Positions 26,238 to 34,708 of a DNA stretch of 64,000 bases are shown here, one piece after another. The notes beneath the pieces are model-generated. The model made no database searches and had not been told where the DNA came from. It saw only the letters and a program-made list of their open reading frames with translations. The DNA is taken from the NCBI RefSeq assembly GCF_004765605.1, contig NZ_SRLC01000001.1, positions 1,302,001 to 1,366,000 on the forward strand, in the 5' to 3' direction. Source of the stretch: Hymenobacter aquaticus. GTDB lineage: Bacteria > Bacteroidota > Bacteroidia > Cytophagales > Hymenobacteraceae. The position numbers and the translations under genes were made by a program. Position 1 is the first letter of the stretch. Every line of letters starts with the position of its first letter.

Positions 26238-26732
26238 ATGAAAAAAATCCCATTTATTTTGGCCCTTGGCCTTTTCGCCGGTACCACTACGGCCTTTGCT
26301 CAAAAAACCAAGGTAAAAGTCAAGACCGACGGCCCCGCCCCGGAGCTGACGGCCCCGGCCGCTGACGCGGCCCCCGCCCCGGCGGCCGCGCCCGGCCACG
26401 GCGGCAAGTCCATTCCGGTAGCCGAATACTACGAAGGCGGTCAGGAAGCCATGTACGCCTTCATCGAGAAGGAGCTGAAATATCCGATTATGGCCCGCCG
26501 CAACCGGATTCAGGGCGTTTGCATCGTGAGCTTCACGCTGAACACCGACGGCACGATGTCGGGCATTAAGCTGGTGAAAAACATTGGCGGCGGCTGCGGC
26601 GAGGAAGCGCTGCGCGTGGTGCGCCTGATGAAATTCAACAAACCCGACTACGCCGTGCTGACCAGCCTGCCCGTCACGTTTAAGCTCCCGGCACCGGGCC
26701 AGGCCGCCGCCGCTCCGGCCCCGACCGAGTAA
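26238..26732 (+). CDS. Secreted TonB C-terminal-domain protein
   Basis: The 164-residue protein has a cleavable signal peptide (MKKIPFILALGLFAGTTTAFA), an Ala/Pro-rich linker (about 30-55) and a TonB-C-type domain (about 62-155) with YPIMARRNRIQGVCIVSFTLNTDG and the EEALRVVRLM helix. True TonB has an uncleaved N-terminal anchor. Here the domain appears free in the periplasm, as in many Bacteroidota TonB-domain proteins of unknown role. It lies 75 bases after engB and 33 bases before the DUF5606 gene. Confidence 0.82.
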   Translation: MKKIPFILALGLFAGTTTAFAQKTKVKVKTDGPAPELTAPAADAAPAPAAAPGHGGKSIPVAEYYEGGQEAMYAFIEKELKYPIMARRNRIQGVCIVSFTLNTDGTMSGIKLVKNIGGGCGEEALRVVRLMKFNKPDYAVLTSLPVTFKLPAPGQAAAAPAPTE

Positions 26733-26764
26733 CTTCGCATTTTTCTTACCCAACCCTTTTTTCT

Positions 26765-27415
26765 ATGCCCTACGACCTCAAGGAAATTGCCGCCATCAGC
26801 GGAATGCCCGGTCTGTATCGGCTGGTGCGTCCTACCCGTGCCGGCGTCATTGTCGAGTCGCTTGATGAGCGCGGCACGCGCTCAGTAGCCTCAGCCCGCA
26901 ACAAGGTTTCGCTGCTGCAGGAAATCTCCATCTACACCCAGGACTACGACCAGACCGTTCCGCTGACGGAAGTGTTTGACCGCATCTACCAGAAGTACGG
27001 CACCGACCTGACGGTAACCAACAAGTCGGACGACCGGGCCCTGGCCACGTTCATGGGCGAAATCATTCCGGACTACGACCGTCAGCGCGTGTACATGTCG
27101 GACATCAAGAAGCTGGTGTCGTGGTACAAGGCCGTAAGCAGCCGCCTGGAGTACCAGGAGACTGCCGCCGAGCAGCCTGCCGCCGAAGCTGCGGAAGAAA
27201 CCGCCAGCCCTGCCGAGGAAGCCAAGCCGAAGGCCAAGAAAAAAGCAGCCACCAAGGAATCGACGGAAGCCGGCACCCAGCAGGAAACTGCCGCCGCCGA
27301 CGAGGCCCTGAGCACGGCTGGTATTATTCCGGCCGAGCAGGAATCGACGGAGCCCACCAACCCCGAGGCGGCTACGGCGGCCTCGACGAAGAAGCCCAAA
27401 AAGAAGGCGGAGTAG
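26765..27415 (+). CDS. DUF5606 family protein
   Basis: The 216-residue cytoplasmic protein begins MPYDLKEIAAISGMPGLYRL, characteristic of DUF5606, which is confined to Bacteroidota and of unknown function. The conserved part spans about residues 1-135, with VYMSDIKKLVSWYKAV at its end. The remaining 80 residues are a Glu/Ala/Lys-rich tail ending in KKPKKKAE, probably disordered. A strong terminator follows and is shared with the convergent fbp gene. Confidence 0.85.
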   Translation: MPYDLKEIAAISGMPGLYRLVRPTRAGVIVESLDERGTRSVASARNKVSLLQEISIYTQDYDQTVPLTEVFDRIYQKYGTDLTVTNKSDDRALATFMGEIIPDYDRQRVYMSDIKKLVSWYKAVSSRLEYQETAAEQPAAEAAEETASPAEEAKPKAKKKAATKESTEAGTQQETAAADEALSTAGIIPAEQESTEPTNPEAATAASTKKPKKKAE

Positions 27416-27438
27416 CCTAGTACAAGGCATTTCCGCAT

Positions 27439-27477
27439 AAAAAAGCCCGGCCGATGTTCTATCGGCCGGGCTTTTTC
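27439..27477. terminator. Bidirectional terminator
   Basis: A stem of AAAAAGCCCGGCCGAT with ATCGGCCGGGCTTTTT and loop GTTCT lies between convergent genes ending at 27415 and 27495. Confidence 0.92.
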
Positions 27478-27494
27478 GTGCGGACTGCTTGGGT

Positions 27495-28517
27495 TTAGAG
27501 CGAAACGACGGCATCGGAATGCTCGGCGGCCAGGAACTCCTCGGCCTTTTCGACCAGCTCCGAGGAGCCGATAAACAGCGGGCTACGCTCGTGCAGGCTC
27601 TTGGGCTCGATTTCCAGGGTGCGGGTGCGGCCGTTGCTGGATTTGCCGCCGGCCTGCTCCACGATGAAGGCCAGCGCGTTGCACTCGTACATCAGGCGCA
27701 GCTTGCCGTTGGGCGCTTTGCGGGTGGCCGGATACATATAGATGCCGCCCTTGAGCAGGTTGCGGTGAAAGTCGGCGACCAGGGAGCCAATGTAGCGGGC
27801 CGAGAAGCTCTGCTGCTTGCAGTAGGCTACGTAAGCGGCCATTCCCTCGGAGAAGTACTCCGAGCTGCCCTCGTTGATGGAGTAGATGGCACCGGTTTTG
27901 GGCGTGCTGATGTTGGGGTGCGACAGGAAGAACTCGCCCAGGGAGTGCTCGTAGGTGAAGCCGTTTACGCCGTTGCCGGTGGTGTAGACCAGCATGGTGC
28001 TGGAGCCGTAAATCACGTAGCCGGCGGCCACCTGGTGGGTACCGGTTTGCAGGCAGTCCTGCTCGGTGCCTTCGGCGCCGGTGGGCGACACGCGGCGGTA
28101 GATGCTGAAGATGGTACCGATGCTCACGTTCACATCGATGTTGGACGAGCCGTCGAGCGGGTCGATGGCCACCACGTACTTGCCCTGGTTGTTGCCGGTC
28201 TGGATCATTTCCTCGTCTTCCTCGGAGATAATCGTGCACACCTCGCCCCCGTTGCGCAGGGCCCGGATAAAGCGGATGTTGGCAATCACATCGAGCTTCT
28301 GCTGGTCTTCGCCCTGCACGTTCTGGCTGCCGTAGGCCCCGGCAATGTCAATCAGGCCGGAGCGGTTGATTTCCCGGTTTACAATCTTGGCTGCCAAGGC
28401 AATATCACGCAGCAGCTGCGACAATTCCCCGGTGGCGTAGGGAAAGTCCTCCTGCTTGCGCATGATAAATCGGTCGAGGGTGGTACCGACGGGAAGAGCC
28501 AGTTTGGTATGATCCAT
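27495..28517 (-). CDS. fbp: Fructose-1,6-bisphosphatase class I
   Basis: FBPase removes the 1-phosphate from fructose-1,6-bisphosphate in gluconeogenesis. The 340-residue protein shows QKLDVIAN, the metal site SEEDEEMI and the catalytic motif [21 protein letters not shown]. The C-terminal [20 protein letters not shown] motif holds the substrate-binding lysine. These are class I features. ATG 28517 is used; the frame upstream runs into the divergent aspartokinase gene. A promoter box lies at 28550-28557. Confidence 0.95.
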   Translation of the reverse strand: MDHTKLALPVGTTLDRFIMRKQEDFPYATGELSQLLRDIALAAKIVNREINRSGLIDIAGAYGSQNVQGEDQQKLDVIANIRFIRALRNGGEVCTIISEEDEEMIQTGNNQGKYVVAIDPLDGSSNIDVNVSIGTIFSIYRRVSPTGAEGTEQDCLQTGTHQVAAGYVIYGSSTMLVYTTGNGVNGFTYEHSLGEFFLSHPNISTPKTGAIYSINEGSSEYFSEGMAAYVAYCKQQSFSARYIGSLVADFHRNLLKGGIYMYPATRKAPNGKLRLMYECNALAFIVEQAGGKSSNGRTRTLEIEPKSLHERSPLFIGSSELVEKAEEFLAAEHSDAVVSL

Positions 28518-28549
28518 AGGGTGGGTGGGTGAGCTGTTGTTCTGGCTTA

Positions 28550-28557
28550 CAAAACTA
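28550..28557 (-). promoter_or_regulatory. Candidate -7 box for fbp
   Basis: TAGTTTTG on the minus strand, 32 bases before the fbp ATG and back to back with the lysC promoter. Confidence 0.5.
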
Positions 28558-28588
28558 AGGTTTTTCGCCAGATATGCGGCTGGCTGCC

Positions 28589-28596
28589 TACTTTTG
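28589..28596 (+). promoter_or_regulatory. Candidate -7 box giving a near-leaderless lysC transcript
   Basis: TACTTTTG ends only 4 bases before the ATG at 28601. With the usual spacing, transcription would begin at or next to the start codon. Confidence 0.55.
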
Positions 28597-28600
28597 GCGT

Positions 28601-29908
28601 ATGCAGAACCCCTATTCCTTACAGGTTTATAAGTTTGGCGGCGCCTCGGTGAAAGACGCGGCCGCCATTGCCAACGTGGTCGGAATCGTGCGGGAGCACG
28701 CCGCCGGCGGTCAGGTACTGATTGTGGTATCGGCCATGGGCAAGACCACCAACGCGCTGGAAGCAATTTATCACCAGGCCTTCAGCGGCCAGGACTACGC
28801 CCCGCAGCTGGCCACGCTGCACGACTATCATTACGACGTGGTGAAGGCCCTTTTCGCGGCCGCCCCGGCCACGGAGGCCGAGCTGCGGGAAGAGCTGGAC
28901 GGGCACTTCAACGAACTGAGCTACCACTTGAGCACCGTGGCGCACGAGCGGCCCGGCCCCGACCACTACGACCACTACTACGACCAGACCGTGAGCTGCG
29001 GGGAGCTGCTCTCAACCCGCATCGTGGCCCGGGCCCTAGACGCGCAGTGGCTCGACTGCCGCCCTCTGCTGCGCACCGACCACACCTGGCGCGAAGGCCG
29101 CGTGGACTGGGCCACCACCGAGCAGAACGTGCGCGACCAGGTGCCCACGCTGCTACACCACGGCCCGGTCGTGACGCAGGGCTTTCTGGGCGCTACCCCC
29201 AACGGGCAAACGACCACGCTGGGCCGGGAAGGCTCGGACTACAGCGCGGCCATTTTCGCCTACTGCCTGCAGGCCCAGGCCGTGACCATCTGGAAAGACG
29301 TGGCCGGCCTGCTCAACGCCGACCCCAAGTTTTTCGCCGACACGGTGCGCTACCCGGAAATCAGCTACCAGGAAACCATCGAAATGGCGTACTACGGCGC
29401 GTCCGTGATTCACCCCAAAACCATCAAGCCCCTGGCCCTGCGCGGCATTCCGCTGTTCGTCAAGTCGTTTCTGAACCCCACGGCCGAGGGCACCCGCATT
29501 GGCGACTGCCAGCACGGGCTGCTGGCCCCGGCCTTTATCCGCAAGGACGGCCAGTGCCTGATTTCCTTTGAGTCGAAGGACCTGACCTTTATTTCGGAGG
29601 AAAACCTGGAGGTAATTTTCGGGGCTCTGTCGCAGGCCCGACTGAAAATCAATATGATGCAGAACTCGGCCATTTCCTTTTCGGTCTGCACCGACTTCTC
29701 GCCCTACCGCCTGGAAAAGCTGCTGGAGTTGCTGCGCAGCCAGTTTACCATCCGCTACAACGCCAACCTGGAGCTCTACAACATCAAGAACTACGACGGC
29801 AACAGTATCCGGCAGCTGACGGAGGGCCGCGAGTTGCTGCTCGAGCAGCGCACCCGCCAGACGTTCCAGTTTGTGTGCCGGGCCACGCCCGCCCCGCTGC
29901 CGGCCTAA
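28601..29908 (+). CDS. lysC: Aspartate kinase
   Basis: Aspartokinase phosphorylates aspartate, the first step towards lysine, threonine and methionine. The 435-residue monofunctional protein has [13 protein letters not shown] near residue 9, [11 protein letters not shown] near 43, [17 protein letters not shown] near 208 and the [10 protein letters not shown] motif near 268. A C-terminal ACT region (about 310-420) is the likely feedback site. Length fits Bacteroidota aspartokinases without a homoserine dehydrogenase fusion. ATG 28601 follows the promoter by 4 bases. The stop codon lies inside the terminator stem. Confidence 0.93.
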   Translation: MQNPYSLQVYKFGGASVKDAAAIANVVGIVREHAAGGQVLIVVSAMGKTTNALEAIYHQAFSGQDYAPQLATLHDYHYDVVKALFAAAPATEAELREELDGHFNELSYHLSTVAHERPGPDHYDHYYDQTVSCGELLSTRIVARALDAQWLDCRPLLRTDHTWREGRVDWATTEQNVRDQVPTLLHHGPVVTQGFLGATPNGQTTTLGREGSDYSAAIFAYCLQAQAVTIWKDVAGLLNADPKFFADTVRYPEISYQETIEMAYYGASVIHPKTIKPLALRGIPLFVKSFLNPTAEGTRIGDCQHGLLAPAFIRKDGQCLISFESKDLTFISEENLEVIFGALSQARLKINMMQNSAISFSVCTDFSPYRLEKLLELLRSQFTIRYNANLELYNIKNYDGNSIRQLTEGRELLLEQRTRQTFQFVCRATPAPLPA

Positions 29909-29930
29909 AACGGATTTTAGGCCGTTTTTT
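29901..29930 (+). terminator. Terminator overlapping the lysC stop codon
   Basis: A perfect 10-bp stem (CGGCCTAAAA with TTTTAGGCCG) and loop CGGA are followed by TTTTTT. The lysC TAA (29906-29908) is within the left arm, so terminating ribosomes could influence folding. Confidence 0.9.
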
Positions 29931-29937
29931 AAACCTT

Positions 29938-29970
29938 TTTGCCGGGCAATGGCTTCTCTAACTACCTTTG
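29938..29970 (+). promoter_or_regulatory. Promoter of the Fur-like gene
   Basis: TTTG at 29938-29941 and TACCTTTG at 29963-29970 are separated by 21 bases, a good fit to the Bacteroidota -33/-7 promoter. The GTG start lies 20 bases downstream. Confidence 0.6.
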
Positions 29971-29989
29971 TGGAGAATCATTCTTACCT

Positions 29990-30451
29990 GTGACGCTTTC
30001 ATCCGACCCTTCTCATTCCCTGCCCTGTCCCCCGGATCAGGCGACGCTCCGGCAGCGGCTGGCGACGGCCGGCCTGCGGGCTACCACCCAGCGCATCCTG
30101 ATTCTGGAGAGCCTGCTGCAACTGCCCGGCCACCCCACGGCCGAGCAGGTACACCGGCAGGTGGTGCTCACCGAGCCCACCGTGTCGTTGGGCACGGTGT
30201 ATAAAACCCTGGACAGCTTCGTGGCCGTGGGCCTGACCAAGCGCGTGGCCTCCACCGAAGGTGCCTGCCGCCGCTACGACTCCGACTGCCAGGCCCATCA
30301 CCACCTGTACTGCACCAACACCAAGGAAATCATCGACTACAGCAACCCCGAGCTGGACGCGCTGATCCGCGACTTTTTCGCGACGCACGGGCTGGACAAC
30401 TTTCAGCCCCACTCCTTTTCCCTGCACATTGCTGGGTCCCGCATTTCGTAA
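29990..30451 (+). CDS. Fur/PerR-family transcriptional regulator
   Basis: The 153-residue protein has the Fur winged helix (about 18-95, with TTQRILILESLL, HPTAEQVHRQV and SLGTVYKTLDSFVAVGL) and the metal-binding HHHLYC region near 104. Fur proteins repress iron- or peroxide-responsive genes when metal-loaded. The peroxiredoxin gene 105 bases downstream suggests a PerR-like role. The CxxC zinc motif after HHHL is reduced to one cysteine (CTNT) and no C-terminal CxxC is visible. GTG 29990 is chosen because earlier codons would precede the promoter. Confidence 0.85.
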   Translation: MTLSSDPSHSLPCPPDQATLRQRLATAGLRATTQRILILESLLQLPGHPTAEQVHRQVVLTEPTVSLGTVYKTLDSFVAVGLTKRVASTEGACRRYDSDCQAHHHLYCTNTKEIIDYSNPELDALIRDFFATHGLDNFQPHSFSLHIAGSRIS

Positions 30452-30456
30452 ATACT

Positions 30457-30515
30457 AGTTGCTCGTTGGTAGTTGTCTGTTGTTAGCCCGCGCTGACAAC
30501 TAGCAGCTGACAACT
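30457..30515. repeat. Imperfect word-repeat hairpin
   Basis: Left arm 30457-30486 (words around AGTTGTC and GTTGTTAG) and right arm 30493-30515 (CTGACAACTAGCAGCTGACA and neighbours) pair imperfectly around loop CCCGCG. It resembles the octamer-word hairpins but lacks their conserved centre. Confidence 0.5.
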
Positions 30516-30556
30516 GAAATTTCTTTCTTTTTTCACTTTTCATTACCCTCCATACA

Positions 30557-31195
30557 ATGGCAGTTCTCGTTGGCAAGCGTGCTCCTTCTTTCAAGGCTAC
30601 GGCCGTAATCGACAGCGAATTCGAAGAGGATTTCTCTTTGGACCGCTACCTGGGCAAGAAGCACGTCATCTTCTATTTCTACCCCGCCGACTTCACGTTC
30701 GTGTGCCCCACCGAAATCATTGCGTTCCAGGAGCGCCTGGCCGATTTCGAAGCTAAAGGTGTAGCTATTGTTGGCTGCTCGACCGATACCCACTTCTCGC
30801 ACTTCGCCTGGCTGCAGACGCCCCGCGACAACGGCGGCATCGAAGGCGTGACCTACCCGCTGGTGGCTGACGCTACCAAAACCATTGCCTCGAACTACGA
30901 CGTGCTGGGCGGCCACTACGACTACAACGAAGCCGGCGAAATGACCTTCGTGGGTTCGCCCCTGGCCTACCGCGGCCTGTTCCTGATCGACAAGGACGGC
31001 ATCGTGCGCCACCAGGTAGTAAACGACGGCCCCCTGGGCCGCAGCATCGACGAAGCCATGCGCATGGTGGATGCCCTGCAGTACTTCGAAGCCAAAGGCG
31101 AGGTGTGCCCCGCCAACTGGGAAGAAGGCAAGGAAGGCATGGAAGCTACCCGTGAGGGCGTAGCCAGCTACCTGGGCAAGCAGGCCTCCCACTAA
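30557..31195 (+). CDS. 2-Cys peroxiredoxin (AhpC/Tsa)
   Basis: The 212-residue protein reduces hydrogen peroxide and organic peroxides. Peroxidatic Cys50 lies in FYPADFTFVCPTE and resolving Cys184 lies in GEVCPANW, so it is a typical 2-Cys enzyme. The active-site Arg is in the RGLFLIDKDG region. No thioredoxin-like or AhpF partner is adjacent. The upstream Fur/PerR-like gene, in the same direction, is a plausible regulator. Confidence 0.93.
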   Translation: MAVLVGKRAPSFKATAVIDSEFEEDFSLDRYLGKKHVIFYFYPADFTFVCPTEIIAFQERLADFEAKGVAIVGCSTDTHFSHFAWLQTPRDNGGIEGVTYPLVADATKTIASNYDVLGGHYDYNEAGEMTFVGSPLAYRGLFLIDKDGIVRHQVVNDGPLGRSIDEAMRMVDALQYFEAKGEVCPANWEEGKEGMEATREGVASYLGKQASH

Positions 31196-31228
31196 TCTCC
31201 TTTTGGGAACAAGACGTCCCGAATCTGG

Positions 31229-31261
31229 AAAGCCCCAACCGGCCGGTTGGGGCTTTTTTCG
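31229..31261 (+). terminator. Terminator after the peroxiredoxin gene
   Basis: A stem AAGCCCCAACCGG with CCGGTTGGGGCTT is followed by a T tract, 33 bases after the stop codon. Confidence 0.92.
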
Positions 31262-31281
31262 TTTAACGGCTGGTAAAAACC

Positions 31282-31289
31282 TATTTTTG
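31282..31289 (+). promoter_or_regulatory. Candidate -7 box for kdtA
   Basis: TATTTTTG lies 52 bases before the TTG start at 31342, just after the peroxiredoxin terminator. Confidence 0.45.
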
Positions 31290-31341
31290 CCGGATTATCC
31301 GCTTTTGCCGGGCTTCCTCTTCCCGCCTCACACCTTCCGAC

Positions 31342-32586
31342 TTGCTTTTCCTCTATACCATTGGCCTTCACCTCTACGCGCTGCTGCTGCGGCTGGTAGC
31401 GCCCTTCGTGCCCAAAGCCGAGCAGTGGGTGGCCGGGCGCCGGGGGCTGCTGGCCCACATCCGGGCGACGCTGCAGGCCGATACCGCGCCCCGGGTGTGG
31501 TTTCACTGCGCTTCCCTGGGCGAGTTTGAGCAGGGCCGCCCCCTGATGGAGGCCTACGCCCAGCAGCACCCCAGCCACAAAATCGTGCTGACGTTCTTTT
31601 CGCCCTCGGGCTACGCGGTGCGCCACAACTGGCCGGGAGCCGCCTACGTGTTTTACCTGCCCCTCGACACCCGCCGCAACGCCCAGGAGTTTCTGGAGGC
31701 CGTGCAGCCCCGGCTGGCGGTGTTCGTGAAGTACGAGTTCTGGTACTACCTGCTGGCCGGGTTGCGGCAGCGCCGGGTGCCCACCATCTGCGTGTCGGCC
31801 ATTTTCCGGCCGGGCCAGGTGTTCTTTAAGCCCTGGGGCGGCTTCTACCGCCGCATGCTGCAGTGCTTCACCCACATCTTCACCCAAAACGAGGCCTCAG
31901 TGCAGCTGCTCCGGCAGGCGGGCATCACGCGGGCCAGCGTGGCCGGCGACACCCGCTTCGACACGGTGGTGCGCACGGCCCTGGCCCCGCCCCGGGAGCT
32001 GCCCCTGGTAGATGCCTTCACCGACGACTGGCTGCCCGTGTGCATCGTGGGCAGCAGCTGGCCCGAAGACATGCCCGTGCTGACGCCCCTGATGCAGCAG
32101 TACCAGCAGGAGCTGCGCTTTATCGTGGCGCCCCACGAAATCAGCGAGGCCAACCTGCGCATTGTGGAGGAAGCCCTGCCGGGTAAGGTGGTGCGCTACT
32201 CCCAGGCCCAGCCCGCCACCGTGGGTCAGGCCGCGGTGCTGCTCATCGACAACGTGGGCCTGCTCAGCCAGCTCTACCGGTTTGGGCACTTTGCCTACGT
32301 CGGCGGGGCCTTTGGCAAGGGCCTGCACAACACGCTGGAAGCCGCCGCCTTCGGCCTGCCCCTGTTCTTTGGCCCCACCTACGGCAAATTCCAGGAAGCC
32401 ATTGACCTGGTGGAGCTGGGCTGCGCCTTCCCGGTGCGCACGGCCCAGGAGCTGAAGGATGCCTTTGCCCCGCTCTTCCACTACGAAACCAACCGCCTCG
32501 TGGTGCAGGACCTCAGCCTGGAATACGTGCATCAGAAAGCCGGCGCCACCGCCCGCATCATGCAGTGGCTTGCTGTGAATGAGTGA
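31342..32586 (+). CDS. waaA: 3-deoxy-D-manno-octulosonic acid (Kdo) transferase
   Basis: KdtA/WaaA transfers Kdo to lipid A at the inner membrane. The 414-residue protein has an N-terminal membrane anchor (FLYTIGLHLYALLLRLVAPF) and the catalytic Glu61 in ASLGEFEQGRPLME. KYEFWYYLLAGL is near 130 and the GT30 C-domain carries YVGGAFGKGLHNTLEAAAFG, where the donor nucleotide binds. No ATG is available at the right place; TTG 31342 gives the expected membrane anchor. The last codons lie inside a repeat hairpin arm. Confidence 0.92.
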   Translation: MLFLYTIGLHLYALLLRLVAPFVPKAEQWVAGRRGLLAHIRATLQADTAPRVWFHCASLGEFEQGRPLMEAYAQQHPSHKIVLTFFSPSGYAVRHNWPGAAYVFYLPLDTRRNAQEFLEAVQPRLAVFVKYEFWYYLLAGLRQRRVPTICVSAIFRPGQVFFKPWGGFYRRMLQCFTHIFTQNEASVQLLRQAGITRASVAGDTRFDTVVRTALAPPRELPLVDAFTDDWLPVCIVGSSWPEDMPVLTPLMQQYQQELRFIVAPHEISEANLRIVEEALPGKVVRYSQAQPATVGQAAVLLIDNVGLLSQLYRFGHFAYVGGAFGKGLHNTLEAAAFGLPLFFGPTYGKFQEAIDLVELGCAFPVRTAQELKDAFAPLFHYETNRLVVQDLSLEYVHQKAGATARIMQWLAVNE

Positions 32587-32708
32587 GTTAGTGAATGAGT
32601 GAGTTTTTCGTTCTGCTGGCGCAGTCTTGCGCAAATTGAGCATCAAACTCACTATTTCACTAACTCACCATTTCACCAACTCACTAACTCACTCATTCAC
32701 TCATTCAC
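32575..32708. repeat. Octamer-word hairpin with conserved centre (copy 3)
   Basis: Left arm 32575-32606 and the start of the right arm (32645-32676) pair over 32 bases with a few mismatches. The right side continues to 32708 as strict 8-base words (ACTCACTA, TTTCACCA, ATTCACTC). Read on the minus strand the centre contains TTGCGCAAGACTGCGCCA and CAGAACGAAAAACTCAC, shared with copies 1 and 2. It starts within the last codons of waaA and ends 3 bases before the rsgA ATG. Confidence 0.88.
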
Positions 32709-32710
32709 AG

Positions 32711-33637
32711 ATGACCGGTATTGTAGTTAAATCGACGGGCTCCTGGTACCTGGTGCGCGAAACCAGCACGGGCAAGCTGCATCGGTGCCGGCTGCGGGGC
32801 AAGTTCAAGAACAAGAACCTGAAGGTGAGCAACCCGCTGGCCGTGGGCGACCAGGTCGACTTTACGGTGGAGGAGCAAACCGAGGGCGCGGGCGTGATTC
32901 ACCACATCGAGCCGCGCCGCAACTACATCATCCGCCGCTCGGTGCACAAGGCCGAACACGCCCACATCGTGGCCGCCAACCTCGACCAAGCGCTGCTGGT
33001 CGTCACGTTGGTGTCGCCGGCCACCTCGTTCGGGTTCATCGACCGGTTTCTGGTCACGGCAGAGGCCTACAGCATCCCGGTCACGCTGATTTTCAACAAA
33101 ACCGACCTTTACGACCAGGACCTTTCCGAGTACCAGGATCAGGTGCTGAAGATGTACAAGCGCACCGGCTACCCCGGCCTGCGCTGCTCGGCCCACTCGG
33201 GCGAGGGCGTCGAGGAAGTGGATGCCCTGCTCGATGGGAAGGTGTCGTTGCTGTCGGGCCACTCGGGCGTGGGCAAAAGCACGCTGATCAATGCCCTGGT
33301 GCCCGATCTGGATTTGAAGACGGCCGAAATCAGTGAGTTTTCCGACAAGGGCGTGCACACCACCACCTTCGCCGAAATGCTGGAAGTGCGCCCCGGCACC
33401 TACCTGATTGACACGCCCGGCATCAAGGAGCTGGGGTTGGTTGATATCCCGCCCGGGCAGCTGGCGCACTTTTTCCCCGAGATGCGCGCCCTGCTCAACC
33501 AGTGCCGCTACCACAACTGCCAGCACGTGCACGAGCCCGGCTGCGCCGTGCGCGAGGCCGTGGACAAGGGCAAAATAGCCCTGCCCCGCTACGACAGCTA
33601 CGTGAGCATGCTCAACGACGACGACAACCGGCACTAG
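32711..33637 (+). CDS. rsgA: Ribosome small subunit-dependent GTPase A
   Basis: RsgA (YjeQ) checks and matures the 30S subunit. The 308-residue protein has an OB-fold N-domain (1-70) and a circularly permuted GTPase with G4 FNKTDL (128-133) before G1 GHSGVGKST (183-191) and G3 DTPGIKE (234-240). The C-terminal zinc finger has C265, C270, H272 and C278. The permuted order is diagnostic. ATG 32711 follows the repeat hairpin by 3 bases. The stop codon abuts a 20-bp inverted repeat. Confidence 0.95.
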   Translation: MTGIVVKSTGSWYLVRETSTGKLHRCRLRGKFKNKNLKVSNPLAVGDQVDFTVEEQTEGAGVIHHIEPRRNYIIRRSVHKAEHAHIVAANLDQALLVVTLVSPATSFGFIDRFLVTAEAYSIPVTLIFNKTDLYDQDLSEYQDQVLKMYKRTGYPGLRCSAHSGEGVEEVDALLDGKVSLLSGHSGVGKSTLINALVPDLDLKTAEISEFSDKGVHTTTFAEMLEVRPGTYLIDTPGIKELGLVDIPPGQLAHFFPEMRALLNQCRYHNCQHVHEPGCAVREAVDKGKIALPRYDSYVSMLNDDDNRH

Positions 33638-33869
33638 CCTTCTTGGCCTCACCCCAACCCTCTCCCGAGGAGAGGGAGCCTGACGACATCGTTCCACGCA
33701 GCCACGTCGGCTCACGCCTCCGCAGCTGCTACCACTACTATTGAATTCCGTAGAAAAACGAAAGCCGCAGCTGAGAAGCTGCGGCTTTCGTTCGTTTGCG
33801 CCATTCGGCTCCCTCTCCTCGGGACTCTGCGCATAAAGCAGATGCGGGTGGGGTGAGGCCAAGAAGGCT
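33636..33869. repeat. Dispersed element with 20-bp perfect terminal inverted repeats
   Basis: AGCCTTCTTGGCCTCACCCC at 33636-33655 is perfectly repeated in reverse at 33850-33869. The inner parts also share the GAGAGGGAGCC motif in opposite orientations. The element exactly fills the gap between convergent rsgA and the fasciclin gene: each stop codon overlaps one end. It contains a terminator hairpin. Confidence 0.9.
33759..33790. terminator. Hairpin terminator inside the 33636-33869 element
   Basis: A 14-bp stem CGAAAGCCGCAGCT with AGCTGCGGCTTTCG and a GAGA tetraloop lies between convergent genes. It probably serves both. Confidence 0.8.
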
Positions 33870-34503
33870 ACAGGTTCGGGGCGGGGGGCAGCAGCACCTG
33901 GTCGATGACGTGGGTGACGCCGTTGCTGGAAATAACGTCGGGAATCTGGATGGTGGCGTTGTTGACCATGATTTTGCCGCCCTTCACCGAGATTTTCACT
34001 TTCTCGCCGTTCACGGTGGTCAGCTCCTGCCCGTCTTTCAGGTCGGAGGCCACGAGGCGGCCGGCAATAACGTGGTAGGTGAGCACGCCCTTGAGCTTCT
34101 CTTTGCTTTCGGGCTTCATCAGGCCGGCCATAGCGCCCTTGGGCAGCTGAATAAAGGCTGAGTTGGTGGGCGCAAACACCGTGAACGGCCCCGGACCGCT
34201 GAGCGTGCCGCCCAGGTCGGCGGCCGACACGGCCCGCACCAGGGTGCTGACGCTGGTGGCCTGCACGGCGTTCTGGATGATGTTCTTATCGGGCGTCATG
34301 GCCACGCCGTCGACCATCACCCCTTCGGGCTTGCCCATACGGGCCGAGTCGGTCATCATGGCAGCCGAGTCGACGGTGGCAATGGCGTCGGTTTCGGCGG
34401 TGGCGTTTTCGGTGGTTTTGTTGTCGGAGCAGCTGCTCAGGCTGGCCGTGGCCAGAACGGCGGCGCTCAGCGCAACCGAGGCGGTTCTCAGGATCTTTTT
34501 CAT
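33868..34503 (-). CDS. Fasciclin-domain lipoprotein
   Basis: The 211-residue product has a lipoprotein signal with a lipobox ending SLSSC near residue 25, a 40-residue disordered Thr/Ala/Asp linker and one FAS1 domain (about 70-205). The domain has the H1 motif GPFTVFAPTNSAF, the YHVIAGRL segment and the closing GVTHVIDQVLLP. FAS1 domains mediate adhesion at the cell surface; the partner is unknown. ATG 34503 gives a basic N-region followed by a hydrophobic core. The stop overlaps the repeat element. Confidence 0.88.
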   Translation of the reverse strand: MKKILRTASVALSAAVLATASLSSCSDNKTTENATAETDAIATVDSAAMMTDSARMGKPEGVMVDGVAMTPDKNIIQNAVQATSVSTLVRAVSAADLGGTLSGPGPFTVFAPTNSAFIQLPKGAMAGLMKPESKEKLKGVLTYHVIAGRLVASDLKDGQELTTVNGEKVKISVKGGKIMVNNATIQIPDVISSNGVTHVIDQVLLPPAPNL

Positions 34504-34615
34504 CGACGGGGGAACGGAGGGGTTAGGTGATGGGCGAAAGGTCGGGCGCAATATCGAAATATTCATCTTCCGGCATTGTTGCCGTGTGTACGAAACCCGG
34601 CGCCGGAAGGGTTGT

Positions 34616-34644
34616 TTTGCCGCGCCCCGAATTGGCTACCTTTG
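34616..34644 (+). promoter_or_regulatory. Promoter of the cyclophilin gene
   Basis: TTTG at 34616-34619, a 17-base spacer and TACCTTTG at 34637-34644 fit the Bacteroidota promoter. The ATG is 64 bases downstream. Confidence 0.6.
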
Positions 34645-34708
34645 CCCGGCGCGAAACCTTTTACCGGGCCTTGCGCTTTTACGCATCCACCTATTTCCTT
34701 TTCTCCGC

